From Sphingobium faniae (GTDB lineage Bacteria; Pseudomonadota; Alphaproteobacteria; Sphingomonadales; Sphingomonadaceae), in contig FMTU01000019.1 in the NCBI GenBank assembly GCA_900100475.1, positions 1-55,994 on the forward strand: a stretch of DNA of 55,994 nt, in the 5' to 3' direction. A model generated the notes under the pieces. It ran no database searches and had not been told where the DNA came from. It worked only from the letters and a program-made list of their open reading frames with translations. The translations under genes and the position numbers were made by a program. Position 1 is the first letter of the stretch; every line of letters starts with the position of its first letter. Below are positions 50,465 through 55,994 of this stretch, one piece after another.

Positions 50465-50529
50465 TTCGATAAAACTCGAAATTAACGTTGACGTGTGAAG
50501 GTGGACGCCATGTTTCGATTTTACTCGAA
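50465..50529 (+). promoter_or_regulatory. Twin ArsR operators before arsR2-arsI
   Basis: TTCGA-TAAAAC-TCGAA (50465-50480) and TTCGA-TTTTAC-TCGAA (50514-50529) share the same 16-base form, 49 bases apart start to start. The second ends directly before the ATG at 50530 and overlaps the region just upstream of the ribosome-binding site. Two identical sites suggest tight, perhaps looped, autoregulation. Confidence 0.7.
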
Positions 50530-50544
50530 ATGAGGAGAAGTCCG

Positions 50545-50898
50545 TTGCAACCCGGTGAGGCAATCCTGGCTCTCGGAGCACTCGCCCAGGAACATCGCCT
50601 GGCGCTGTTCAAGCTTCTGGTGCGCGCGGGCGCTGAGGGTCTTCCAGCCGGCGCTATCGCCGCCGAACTGGACATACCCAACTCGTCGCTCTCGTTTCAT
50701 CTGGCTCAGCTCAACCGGGCTGGACTGATAAACCAGACGCGCAACGGCCGCTCTCTCGTCTACTCTGCCAACTACGCGGGGATGAACGCTCTCATGGGCT
50801 ATCTCATGGAGAACTGCTGTGCCGGCAGCACGTCGTGCGGTACCGAGGCTTCGTGCGCAGCCCCAGCGACATCCTCATCGGAAAGGAAGTCCGCATGA
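50545..50898 (+). CDS. arsR: ArsR-family As(III)-responsive repressor (second copy)
   Basis: I favour the TTG at 50545, seven bases after GAGGAG; the ATG at 50530 is possible but abuts an operator. The protein (about 117 residues) has GALAQEHRLALFKLLVRAGA and IPNSSLSFHLAQLNRAGLI. The metal site CC-N5-C (C91, C92, C98 in MENCCAGSTSCG) matches the first ArsR, and more cysteines follow (C103 and beyond). It overlaps arsI by four bases. Confidence 0.92.
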   Translation: MQPGEAILALGALAQEHRLALFKLLVRAGAEGLPAGAIAAELDIPNSSLSFHLAQLNRAGLINQTRNGRSLVYSANYAGMNALMGYLMENCCAGSTSCGTEASCAAPATSSSERKSA

Positions 50899-51365
50899 AA
50901 CGCCTGCATGTGCACGTCGGGGTTGCAGATCTCGACCAATCGATCCGTTTCTATTCCACGCTGTTCGCCAGCGAGCCGACGGTGGTGAAGCCCGACTACG
51001 CGAAATGGATGCTCGATGATCCGCGCGTCAACTTTGCGATCTCGGCCAACAGCCATGCGGCCAAAGGCATCGAGCATCTCGGCATCCAGGTCGAAAGCCA
51101 GGATGAACTGGCGGAAGTCTACAGCCGCCTGAGCGCCGCCGATCGACCGGTTCTGGAGGAAGGTGCGACGACCTGTTGCTATGCCAAGTCTGAAAAAAGC
51201 TGGATCGCCGATCCCCAGGGTGTGGTGTGGGAAGCATTCTACACCAGCGGCGATGCGACGGACTATGGGAACAGCCCGAAGCTGAGCGCACTTTCCGGAA
51301 ACGCCGCTGACGACGCCTGCTGCGGACAGGCGATGCCGACAGCGAAGTTAGGCTGCTGCGGCTGA
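50895..51365 (+). CDS. arsI: ArsI/CadI-family C-As lyase
   Basis: The 156-residue vicinal-oxygen-chelate dioxygenase has H5 or H7 (KRLHVHVGV), H61 (GIEHLGIQV) and E113 (VWEAFYT) as metal ligands, and the As-binding pair C94-C95 (TTCCYAKSEKSW). ArsI cleaves the C-As bond of trivalent organoarsenicals. The tail has extra cysteines (DACCGQAM, GCCG). It is coupled to arsR2 and ends the arsenic island; backbone sequence resumes about 60-100 bases later. Confidence 0.93.
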   Translation: MKRLHVHVGVADLDQSIRFYSTLFASEPTVVKPDYAKWMLDDPRVNFAISANSHAAKGIEHLGIQVESQDELAEVYSRLSAADRPVLEEGATTCCYAKSEKSWIADPQGVVWEAFYTSGDATDYGNSPKLSALSGNAADDACCGQAMPTAKLGCCG

Positions 51366-51536
51366 CACAGGCATCGTTTCGCCAACGCGCCGGACGGTCC
51401 GGTCGCCGGCTCCGCCTAGGTCGAGAGCGCTGGTGTGCGCTCGTCCTCGCGCTCGAAGGCCGAGCCGTCCAGGTGAGAGGGGAGTGGGAAGGGGTGATCG
51501 AGCAAAAGCTCTGCTCAAGCCCATTTGGATATCCCC
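51366..51536 (+). promoter_or_regulatory. Leader between arsI and the PP-loop gene
   Basis: The region includes a purine-rich run (GTGAGAGGGGAGTGGGAAGG, 51472-51491) and a small hairpin GAGC-AAAA-GCTC (51500-51511) before the PP-loop start. This resembles the leaders at 5170-5231 and 55494-55640. It marks the point where backbone sequence returns after the arsenic island. Confidence 0.4.
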
Positions 51537-52514
51537 ATGCGCGATCTCACCGCAGTCCCGGCCGAGGCCGGCCCCGTTCCCGCACGTGCGCTCGATTATA
51601 TCCGTGTCGATGCGCCACAACCCGTCGTCCTGGCCTATGGCATCGGTGTCGACAGCACCGCGCTCCTTCTCGAACTCGAAAGCCGGGGCACGCCGCCCGA
51701 CCTCGTGATCACGGGCGATCCTGGCGTCGAGAAACCTGAGACCTACGCCTACCAAAAGATGATCGCCGCCTGGATGGCGGCACGGGGCATCCCCTATGTG
51801 ACGGTGCGCTACACACCGCGCCGCTTCAAGCACTGGCCGCCCTATTTCGATCTGCTCTCCAACGTTTTGACGAACGCCACATTGCCGAGCATTTCTCTGG
51901 GGCGCCATTCGTGCTCGCTCAAATGGAAGGTCGCTCCGCAGGACGCCTTTCTCAAGCAGTGGGAGCCCGCCAAGGACGCCTGGGCGCGAGGTCAGAAGGT
52001 CGTCCGGCTCATCGGCTACGACGCATCGCCGGCCGACACGCGGCGATACGCGCACGCTTCGACCATCGAAAGCGACCTTTTCGAATGCCGTTATCCCCTG
52101 CGTGAATGGGGCTGGGACCGCGTCGCCTGTATTGCCCGGATCGAAGCGGCTGGTCTTCCAGTGCCGCCAAAATCGAGCTGCTTCATCTGCGGCGCGATGA
52201 AGCCGGATGAGGTTCGCGCCCTTCCTGCCTGGTGTCTGCGATTGATCGTGCTGGTCGAGGCGAGGGCTGCCCCGCGCCTTAGGACCGTCGAAGGCCTGTG
52301 GCGCCGCTCGACGCGCACGCGGTCGGGCCGGATGACCGATTTCATTCGCGCCGAGGAGCTCCTGCCCGCTGCCGATATCGACGCGATCATCCGTGACGCG
52401 CCTGCCGATCTCATCCGGTTCCAGGATGTGGCGGCCCATGTCCCACTCCCCGACCGCCCGGCGATGGCCGAGTGGCTCGAGCAGTTCAACGCCTGCCTGA
52501 AGGAGGCAGCATGA
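51537..52514 (+). CDS. PP-loop (PAPS-reductase-like) superfamily protein
   Basis: The product is about 325 residues. VVLAYGIGVDSTALLLELES (near residues 30-49) is a PP-loop (usual form SGGxDS or SxGKDS), followed by DLVITGDPGVEKPETYAY, HSCSLKWKVAP and a C-terminal SSCFICGAMKPDEVRALPAW with a CxxC pair. PP-loop proteins adenylate or thiolate substrates; the PAPS-reductase-like group includes DndC of DNA phosphorothioation. The substrate here is unknown. It is coupled (ATGA) to a DUF3768 gene. A broken copy of part of it lies at 45.64-45.74 kb. Confidence 0.75.
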   Translation: MRDLTAVPAEAGPVPARALDYIRVDAPQPVVLAYGIGVDSTALLLELESRGTPPDLVITGDPGVEKPETYAYQKMIAAWMAARGIPYVTVRYTPRRFKHWPPYFDLLSNVLTNATLPSISLGRHSCSLKWKVAPQDAFLKQWEPAKDAWARGQKVVRLIGYDASPADTRRYAHASTIESDLFECRYPLREWGWDRVACIARIEAAGLPVPPKSSCFICGAMKPDEVRALPAWCLRLIVLVEARAAPRLRTVEGLWRRSTRTRSGRMTDFIRAEELLPAADIDAIIRDAPADLIRFQDVAAHVPLPDRPAMAEWLEQFNACLKEAA

Positions 52515-52864
52515 CCATCCCTGTTACAGAACAGATCGCCCGCTTGAACGATCGTTGCCGCCAGGGCTTCGATCCAGCCGCGCGCCTCATCGTAACCCGC
52601 ACATGCCTCTCACGTCTCGCAGGCGAAGGAGACGCGGTTCGTGAAATCGTTGCCCAGGCCGAACTCCTCGCCGCCGTCCGCCGGTATGATTTCGCCCCAG
52701 ACGACGGCCCCGAGCGAGACTTCGGCGCCTTCGATCTTCGGGGCGAGCGCATCCTCTTCAAGATCGACTATTACGATCCCGCCCTCGAATTCGGATCGGA
52801 CGATCCAGCGGACGCGTCGCTCACGCGGCGCGTGCTCACGATCATGCTCGCCGAGGATTATTGA
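52511..52864 (+). CDS. DUF3768-family protein
   Basis: The 117-residue protein (IARLNDRCRQGFDPAARLIV, RDFGAFDLRGERILFKIDYY, RRVLTIMLAEDY end) matches the small DUF3768 family of alphaproteobacterial plasmids. Its start overlaps the PP-loop stop by four bases. It probably belongs to a three-gene unit with the PP-loop protein and the GHKL ATPase. The function is unknown. Confidence 0.8.
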   Translation: MTIPVTEQIARLNDRCRQGFDPAARLIVTRTCLSRLAGEGDAVREIVAQAELLAAVRRYDFAPDDGPERDFGAFDLRGERILFKIDYYDPALEFGSDDPADASLTRRVLTIMLAEDY

Positions 52865-52953
52865 GCGCGAGGCGACCCCTAAGCGCCCCGTCGGTCCGGG
52901 AAAAGTGGAGGAGGGCTGCAGGTGGAGAATTTCCACTTGTCGAGGAGCCCCAG

Positions 52954-54606
52954 ATGTCCCTTCCCACCGTCATCCACAGCCGGGTTGATCCCGCCGCCGT
53001 CACCAAGGTCACGCGCCTTTTCAATAATACGCTCGGTGACATTCTCTCCGAGCTCATCCAGAACGCGCGCCGGGCAGGTGCGAGCGCTGTCGACCTCAAA
53101 GTCATCGAAGCCGATGAGGCTGCGTTTCTCGCTATTGTCGACGATGGCGCCGGGATTGAAGATCCATCGGTCATTCTCGCCCTCGGCCGGTCCGGTTGGG
53201 GTGACGATATCGCGCGGCGAGAGGACCCCGCCGGCATGGGCGTGTTCAGCCTCGCTGGTCGCGACGTCGAGGTCCGTTCCTGCCCACGCTCGACCGGCGA
53301 TGGTTGGTCGATCCGCATCGCCTCTGGCGACTGGGAGTCCGGCGCGCCCATCGCCGTTGCGCCCTGTACGCATCCTTTCGGAACCGAGATCCGCGTACCG
53401 ATCGACGAGCAATGGCCCAAATCGCTCGAAACCGTCGCACAACGCGCCGCGCGTTATTGTCCGCTTCCGGTTCAGCTCAACGGCCAGGATCTGCCCCGCG
53501 AGGACTGGTTGAAGGGAGCAGAGACGATCGTCGAGCAGGACGGCGTCCGCATCGGCATCTATCGCAATTATCTTCACCGGCATTTCAGCCCGAGCATCAA
53601 CTTCCATGGCGTGACCGTCGCCTCGCTCCTCCCGACGGTGGCGGAGAAGGATCGCCACTGGGCCGCCAAGATCGACATTATCGATGCGCCCGAGTTGCAG
53701 CTCGTGCTTCCGGCCCGCAAGGAGATGGTCGAGAACAGCGCGCTGCAGTATCTGCGCGCTGCGGTCCGCCTCTCCATCTACCGGCATATCCAGGCGCTCG
53801 GCAGCCACCGTCTTTCTTTCGCGGACTGGCAAGAATCGATCGATCTCGGTGTCCTCCTCCCTGAGGCGCGTAGCGAGCTTCAGTCATGGGCGCCGGCGAT
53901 GGCCGACTACAATAGCGGGTCCAGCCGCCAGAACCTGACCTCGACGAACGATCTCATTTTGGTCGACGATTTCGGACCTCCCATTGAACAGTGCGCCCAT
54001 TTCGCGCTCGCAAGGGATGGTCGTTTTGACGGGCGACTGGCGGAGCCTGACGATGCGATGCGAGGTTACAGCTGGTATGACGCATTGCCTCGAATCTCGG
54101 GCCTGCGCTTCGAAATCGAGCAGAATGGAGAGACGTTCACCTATGACAGCGGGGAACTCCCCGGTCTGACAAATGGTGTGGCCGACCGTCTTGACCTCGT
54201 CCTGCAATTGTCAGGGAAGACCGGCGAAACGATCGTGATCCCGGCGCCGGTCGTGATCGAATATGACGATGCGCATTTCTGGAATTTCGAGGAAGCCAAT
54301 GTCGTGTTCGCCTCCCCCGAGGCCGTGAACCCCGCCGAACTTGTCGACCTCCTCGACAATGCCTGTTTCTCCTCGAGCGATGACCGCGAGGCCGACAGCT
54401 GGGATACCCAACACGATCGCTTCCTGCTCGATGCGCAGGAAATGGCGACCCGTCTCCTGCTGGGCGATGAAGCAGCACTTCTCGAGCGCCTGCGCGCCAT
54501 ACTCGCATACAGAACCCAATGGTTCGTTCCCGAAGGCGCGCAATTCGTGGCCGTAATCGGCCGCGAGACCATGGACGTCCGTATGGAGCAGGTCCCGGCC
54601 GCCTGA
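52954..54606 (+). CDS. GHKL-type ATP-binding protein
   Basis: The 550-residue protein starts behind GAGGAG. Residues 15-110 form a GHKL ATP-binding domain: LSELIQNARRAGASAVDL (N box with the Mg-binding Asn), AIVDDGAGIEDPSVILALGR (G1) and DPAGMGVFSLA (G2), as in Hsp90/MutL/MORC. The rest is unlike a histidine kinase, with acidic C-terminal repeats and no HisKA domain or membrane segment. Standalone copies are found on alphaproteobacterial plasmids. A role in plasmid maintenance or defence is inference. Confidence 0.78.
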   Translation: MSLPTVIHSRVDPAAVTKVTRLFNNTLGDILSELIQNARRAGASAVDLKVIEADEAAFLAIVDDGAGIEDPSVILALGRSGWGDDIARREDPAGMGVFSLAGRDVEVRSCPRSTGDGWSIRIASGDWESGAPIAVAPCTHPFGTEIRVPIDEQWPKSLETVAQRAARYCPLPVQLNGQDLPREDWLKGAETIVEQDGVRIGIYRNYLHRHFSPSINFHGVTVASLLPTVAEKDRHWAAKIDIIDAPELQLVLPARKEMVENSALQYLRAAVRLSIYRHIQALGSHRLSFADWQESIDLGVLLPEARSELQSWAPAMADYNSGSSRQNLTSTNDLILVDDFGPPIEQCAHFALARDGRFDGRLAEPDDAMRGYSWYDALPRISGLRFEIEQNGETFTYDSGELPGLTNGVADRLDLVLQLSGKTGETIVIPAPVVIEYDDAHFWNFEEANVVFASPEAVNPAELVDLLDNACFSSSDDREADSWDTQHDRFLLDAQEMATRLLLGDEAALLERLRAILAYRTQWFVPEGAQFVAVIGRETMDVRMEQVPAA

Positions 54607-54643
54607 CCGCTGACAATGCGCTGGCAGCGTCCCGCCAGCATAG

Positions 54644-54928
54644 GCGACGGAGACAGGCACACTTCGCTTCAGTGCGTTGCGCCGCAAAGTGAACGGCGTG
54701 AGTGAGCGCATGCTCGCGCAGACGCTGCAACAGCTCGAAGGGGATGGCCTGGTGATCCGGCGTAGCTATCCCGTGGTGCCACCGCATGTGGAATATACGC
54801 TGACGCCGTTTGGGCAGGAAGCCGCATCTCATGTCGAGGTGCTCACAGACTGGATCGAGGATCGGTTGCCCGCGCTGGTTGAGAGGCGTGGGGTCCAGCA
54901 CGGTCAGGAAGTCCCGGGTTCCGAGTAG
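54644..54928 (+). pseudogene. HxlR-family regulator, 5'-truncated
   Basis: The frame from 54644 reads LRFSALRRKVNGVSERMLAQ, TLQQLEGDGLVIRRSYPVVP, PHVEYTLTPFGQE, the winged-helix core of HxlR regulators (FGELRRxIPGVSQRMLTQTL). The normal first 25-35 residues with the Cys and WTLLILREL helix are missing; upstream lies an in-frame TAG at 54641. TTG and GTG codons could start a shortened product, but DNA binding is doubtful. Confidence 0.6.
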
Positions 54929-55035
54929 GGAGCGTACCGTCACAGCTCGGCCCAGGCCTCTCGGGCGCGCACCACGGCCCGTCGCGGAAGGCTCCATCTA
55001 CTGATCACCAGAGCTGGAATCCCACCATTGATCAT

Positions 55036-55161
55036 TTGCGCGCCGCGCGTAACCTCCTGACAGAATTGGAGGCGTCGCGTGCCGTCACCGCGGTTCGGCG
55101 GGCGCTGGCCAGCGCCGAAGGGGCCGGCCGGCATCTCGAACATCGCATTTGCAAGAGCTGA
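55036..55161 (+). CDS. Possible small protein or remnant upstream of the 109-aa gene
   Basis: The frame ending at TGA 55159-55161 encodes TIDHLRAARNLLTELEASRA and VTAVRRALASAEGAGRHLEH, coherent helical sequence with strong codon bias. No ATG is in frame; TTG at 55036 is the only plausible start, and the frame stays open upstream. It ends two bases before the next gene's ATG. It may be a real small gene with a non-ATG start or the tail of a truncated one. Confidence 0.35.
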   Translation: MRAARNLLTELEASRAVTAVRRALASAEGAGRHLEHRICKS

Positions 55162-55163
55162 TC

Positions 55164-55493
55164 ATGAGCCGATACGAACTCACGCCCAGGAACGATCAGC
55201 CGGACGTCATCAAGGCCGTCGTCGGTTGGGATCGGCCGTTGCAAACCTACTTCGCGCAGGTGTTCACCCGCACCGAGGCCGAGCCGGAGGAGGGCGAAGC
55301 AACGATTTGGCACGGAACGGAACCAGGCGAACTACTGACGCCCGAGGCCGCGCTTGCGGTCGTGGCACCCTATGCCGAGGTGCCTGAGACCCTCGCTGCG
55401 AGGTTGTACGATGATATGCGCGGGACGATCGGCGTCAGGGACGGGACTCATCAGGCCGAGGCCAAGCGTTTGCTGTTCGGCTCGATCCACTAA
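55164..55493 (+). CDS. Conserved hypothetical plasmid protein (109 aa)
   Basis: The product begins MSRYELTPRNDQPDVIKAVV followed by GWDRPLQTYFAQVFTRTEAE and has a mid-section typical of small plasmid proteins of unknown function in Alphaproteobacteria. It is acidic, with no membrane segment. The ATG at 55164 lies directly after the preceding small frame. DUF736 follows after a purine-rich, hairpin-containing leader. Confidence 0.65.
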   Translation: MSRYELTPRNDQPDVIKAVVGWDRPLQTYFAQVFTRTEAEPEEGEATIWHGTEPGELLTPEAALAVVAPYAEVPETLAARLYDDMRGTIGVRDGTHQAEAKRLLFGSIH

Positions 55494-55640
55494 TCGGGCG
55501 AAGGCTCCCCCGAGGCCGCGAATGCGGGTCTCGGAAGGGGCGCTTACGCGCCTGCTCGGCCGAACGGCCGAGGAGAGGAGGGGGAGGAGGGACGGTGTCC
55601 CGGACAAGGTGTTCGGGGACATTATCTGTGGAGACTTCCC
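55494..55640 (+). promoter_or_regulatory. Purine-rich leader with hairpins before DUF736
   Basis: A perfect stem CTCGGCCG-AA-CGGCCGAG lies at 55555-55572, followed by a G/A run and a second imperfect hairpin, GTCCCGGAC...GTTCGGGGAC, at 55594-55617. The same plan (hairpin plus polypurine tract) occurs at 5170-5231 and near 51470-51516. Confidence 0.45.
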
Positions 55641-55994
55641 ATGAACATCGGTTCGATCAAGCAGAATGACGCTGGCATTTTCGTCGGCAAGATCGCGACG
55701 CTGACGATTGCCATGACGATCGCGCTGCGCGAGGTACACTCGGCCAATCCCAAGGCGCCGAAGTTCGAGGTGCTGGCGCTGTCGGCCTCGCGGGCGTGGG
55801 TGCAGGTGGGCGCGCTGTTCGAGCTGTTCTCGAACGGCACGGGCGAGGCGTTCCTCAACGGCAAGATCGAGGACCCCAGCCTGACCGCGCCGCTCTACAT
55901 CTCGGCGTTTGCCCAAGAGGACGGCAGCTACAATGTGGTCTGGTCGCGACCGACGCGCCGGCGCGACCTTGCCTCGGAGATGGCGCCCAAGGCC
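55641..55994 (+). CDS. DUF736-family protein (cut by window end)
   Basis: The first 118 residues are in the window with no stop. MNIGSIKQNDAGIFVGKIAT, ANPKAPKFEVLALSASRAWV, QVGALFELFSNGTGEAFLNG and KIEDPSLTAPLYISAF are typical of DUF736, a near-universal gene of alphaproteobacterial conjugative plasmids and ICEs that lies near transfer and partition genes. It supports a plasmid or ICE setting for the window. Confidence 0.92.
   Translation, partial: MNIGSIKQNDAGIFVGKIATLTIAMTIALREVHSANPKAPKFEVLALSASRAWVQVGALFELFSNGTGEAFLNGKIEDPSLTAPLYISAFAQEDGSYNVVWSRPTRRRDLASEMAPKA

Noticed and set aside
45300..51400. A transposon carrying the arsenic genes.
   Set aside because: No transposase, terminal inverted repeats or target-site duplication could be seen; only the PP-loop fragment repeat marks the edges.
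51348..52439. A 363-residue minus-strand ORF across the PP-loop gene.
   Set aside because: It is antisense; the plus strand has the PP-loop motif, leader and coupled downstream gene.

Overview
The window reads as a GC-rich alphaproteobacterial accessory replicon or large mobile region, most likely from a sphingomonad (Sphingobium, Sphingopyxis, Novosphingobium or Sphingomonas type). The reasons are codon and GC character, the protein families present, and the backbone genes at both ends: ArdC antirestriction, DUF736, DUF3768, DUF1419, a DUF6927-like protein, a plasmid GHKL ATPase and two toxin-antitoxin pairs. No rRNA, tRNA, CRISPR array, replication gene or intact transposase is visible. Truncated genes and junction scars show heavy past rearrangement.

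Layout. 1-8.5 kb is backbone and accessory: the ends of two ArdC copies, small conserved plasmid proteins, a TacA/TacT-like toxin-antitoxin pair, a secreted nuclease, a DpdA/TGT-like deazapurine protein, and a heat-shock cluster of two Hsp20 genes plus an NDUFS4-like protein behind a ROSE-like RNA thermometer. 8.5-14.2 kb holds gene remnants, a Phd/VapC pair, a TetR gene divergent from a homocysteine methyltransferase and SAM-methyltransferase pair, and an AI-2E-type permease. 14.5-27.8 kb is a metal-homeostasis block: ferric-reductase-like protein, DUF2946, OprC-like TonB receptor, TonB-like protein, VIT transporter, OmpR-type two-component system, and a heavy-metal RND efflux operon with DUF3240. 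Several of its promoters share a direct repeat, CGTCAG-N5-CGTCAG, at fixed distance from a -10-like hexamer, which suggests one regulon. 28-35.9 kb carries a methyltransferase and a CecR/YbhFSRG-like ABC-2 exporter operon with its own outer-membrane channel.

36-45.3 kb carries metabolic cargo: spermidine-synthase-like protein, ZapE ATPase, DUF983, ATP-dependent PEP carboxykinase, DUF1275, a malic enzyme truncated in its phosphotransacetylase-like domain, and a thiolase. 45.6-51.4 kb is an arsenic island: arsO, a broken arsR, then arsR-arsC(LMW)-arsC(Grx)-acr3-arsH and arsR-arsI. It is bounded on the left by a 100-bp degenerate copy of part of the PP-loop gene that lies intact on its right. 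51.5-56 kb returns to backbone: PP-loop protein, DUF3768, GHKL ATPase, a truncated HxlR regulator, small proteins and DUF736, which runs off the window.

The most noteworthy signals are the shared two-component box, the ROSE-like thermometer in front of a heat-shock operon that includes a complex-I-type orphan, the duplicated PP-loop fragment that marks the arsenic-island edge and alters the arsO C-terminus, and the plasmid-borne DpdA-like and PP-loop genes, which may act on nucleic-acid modification.
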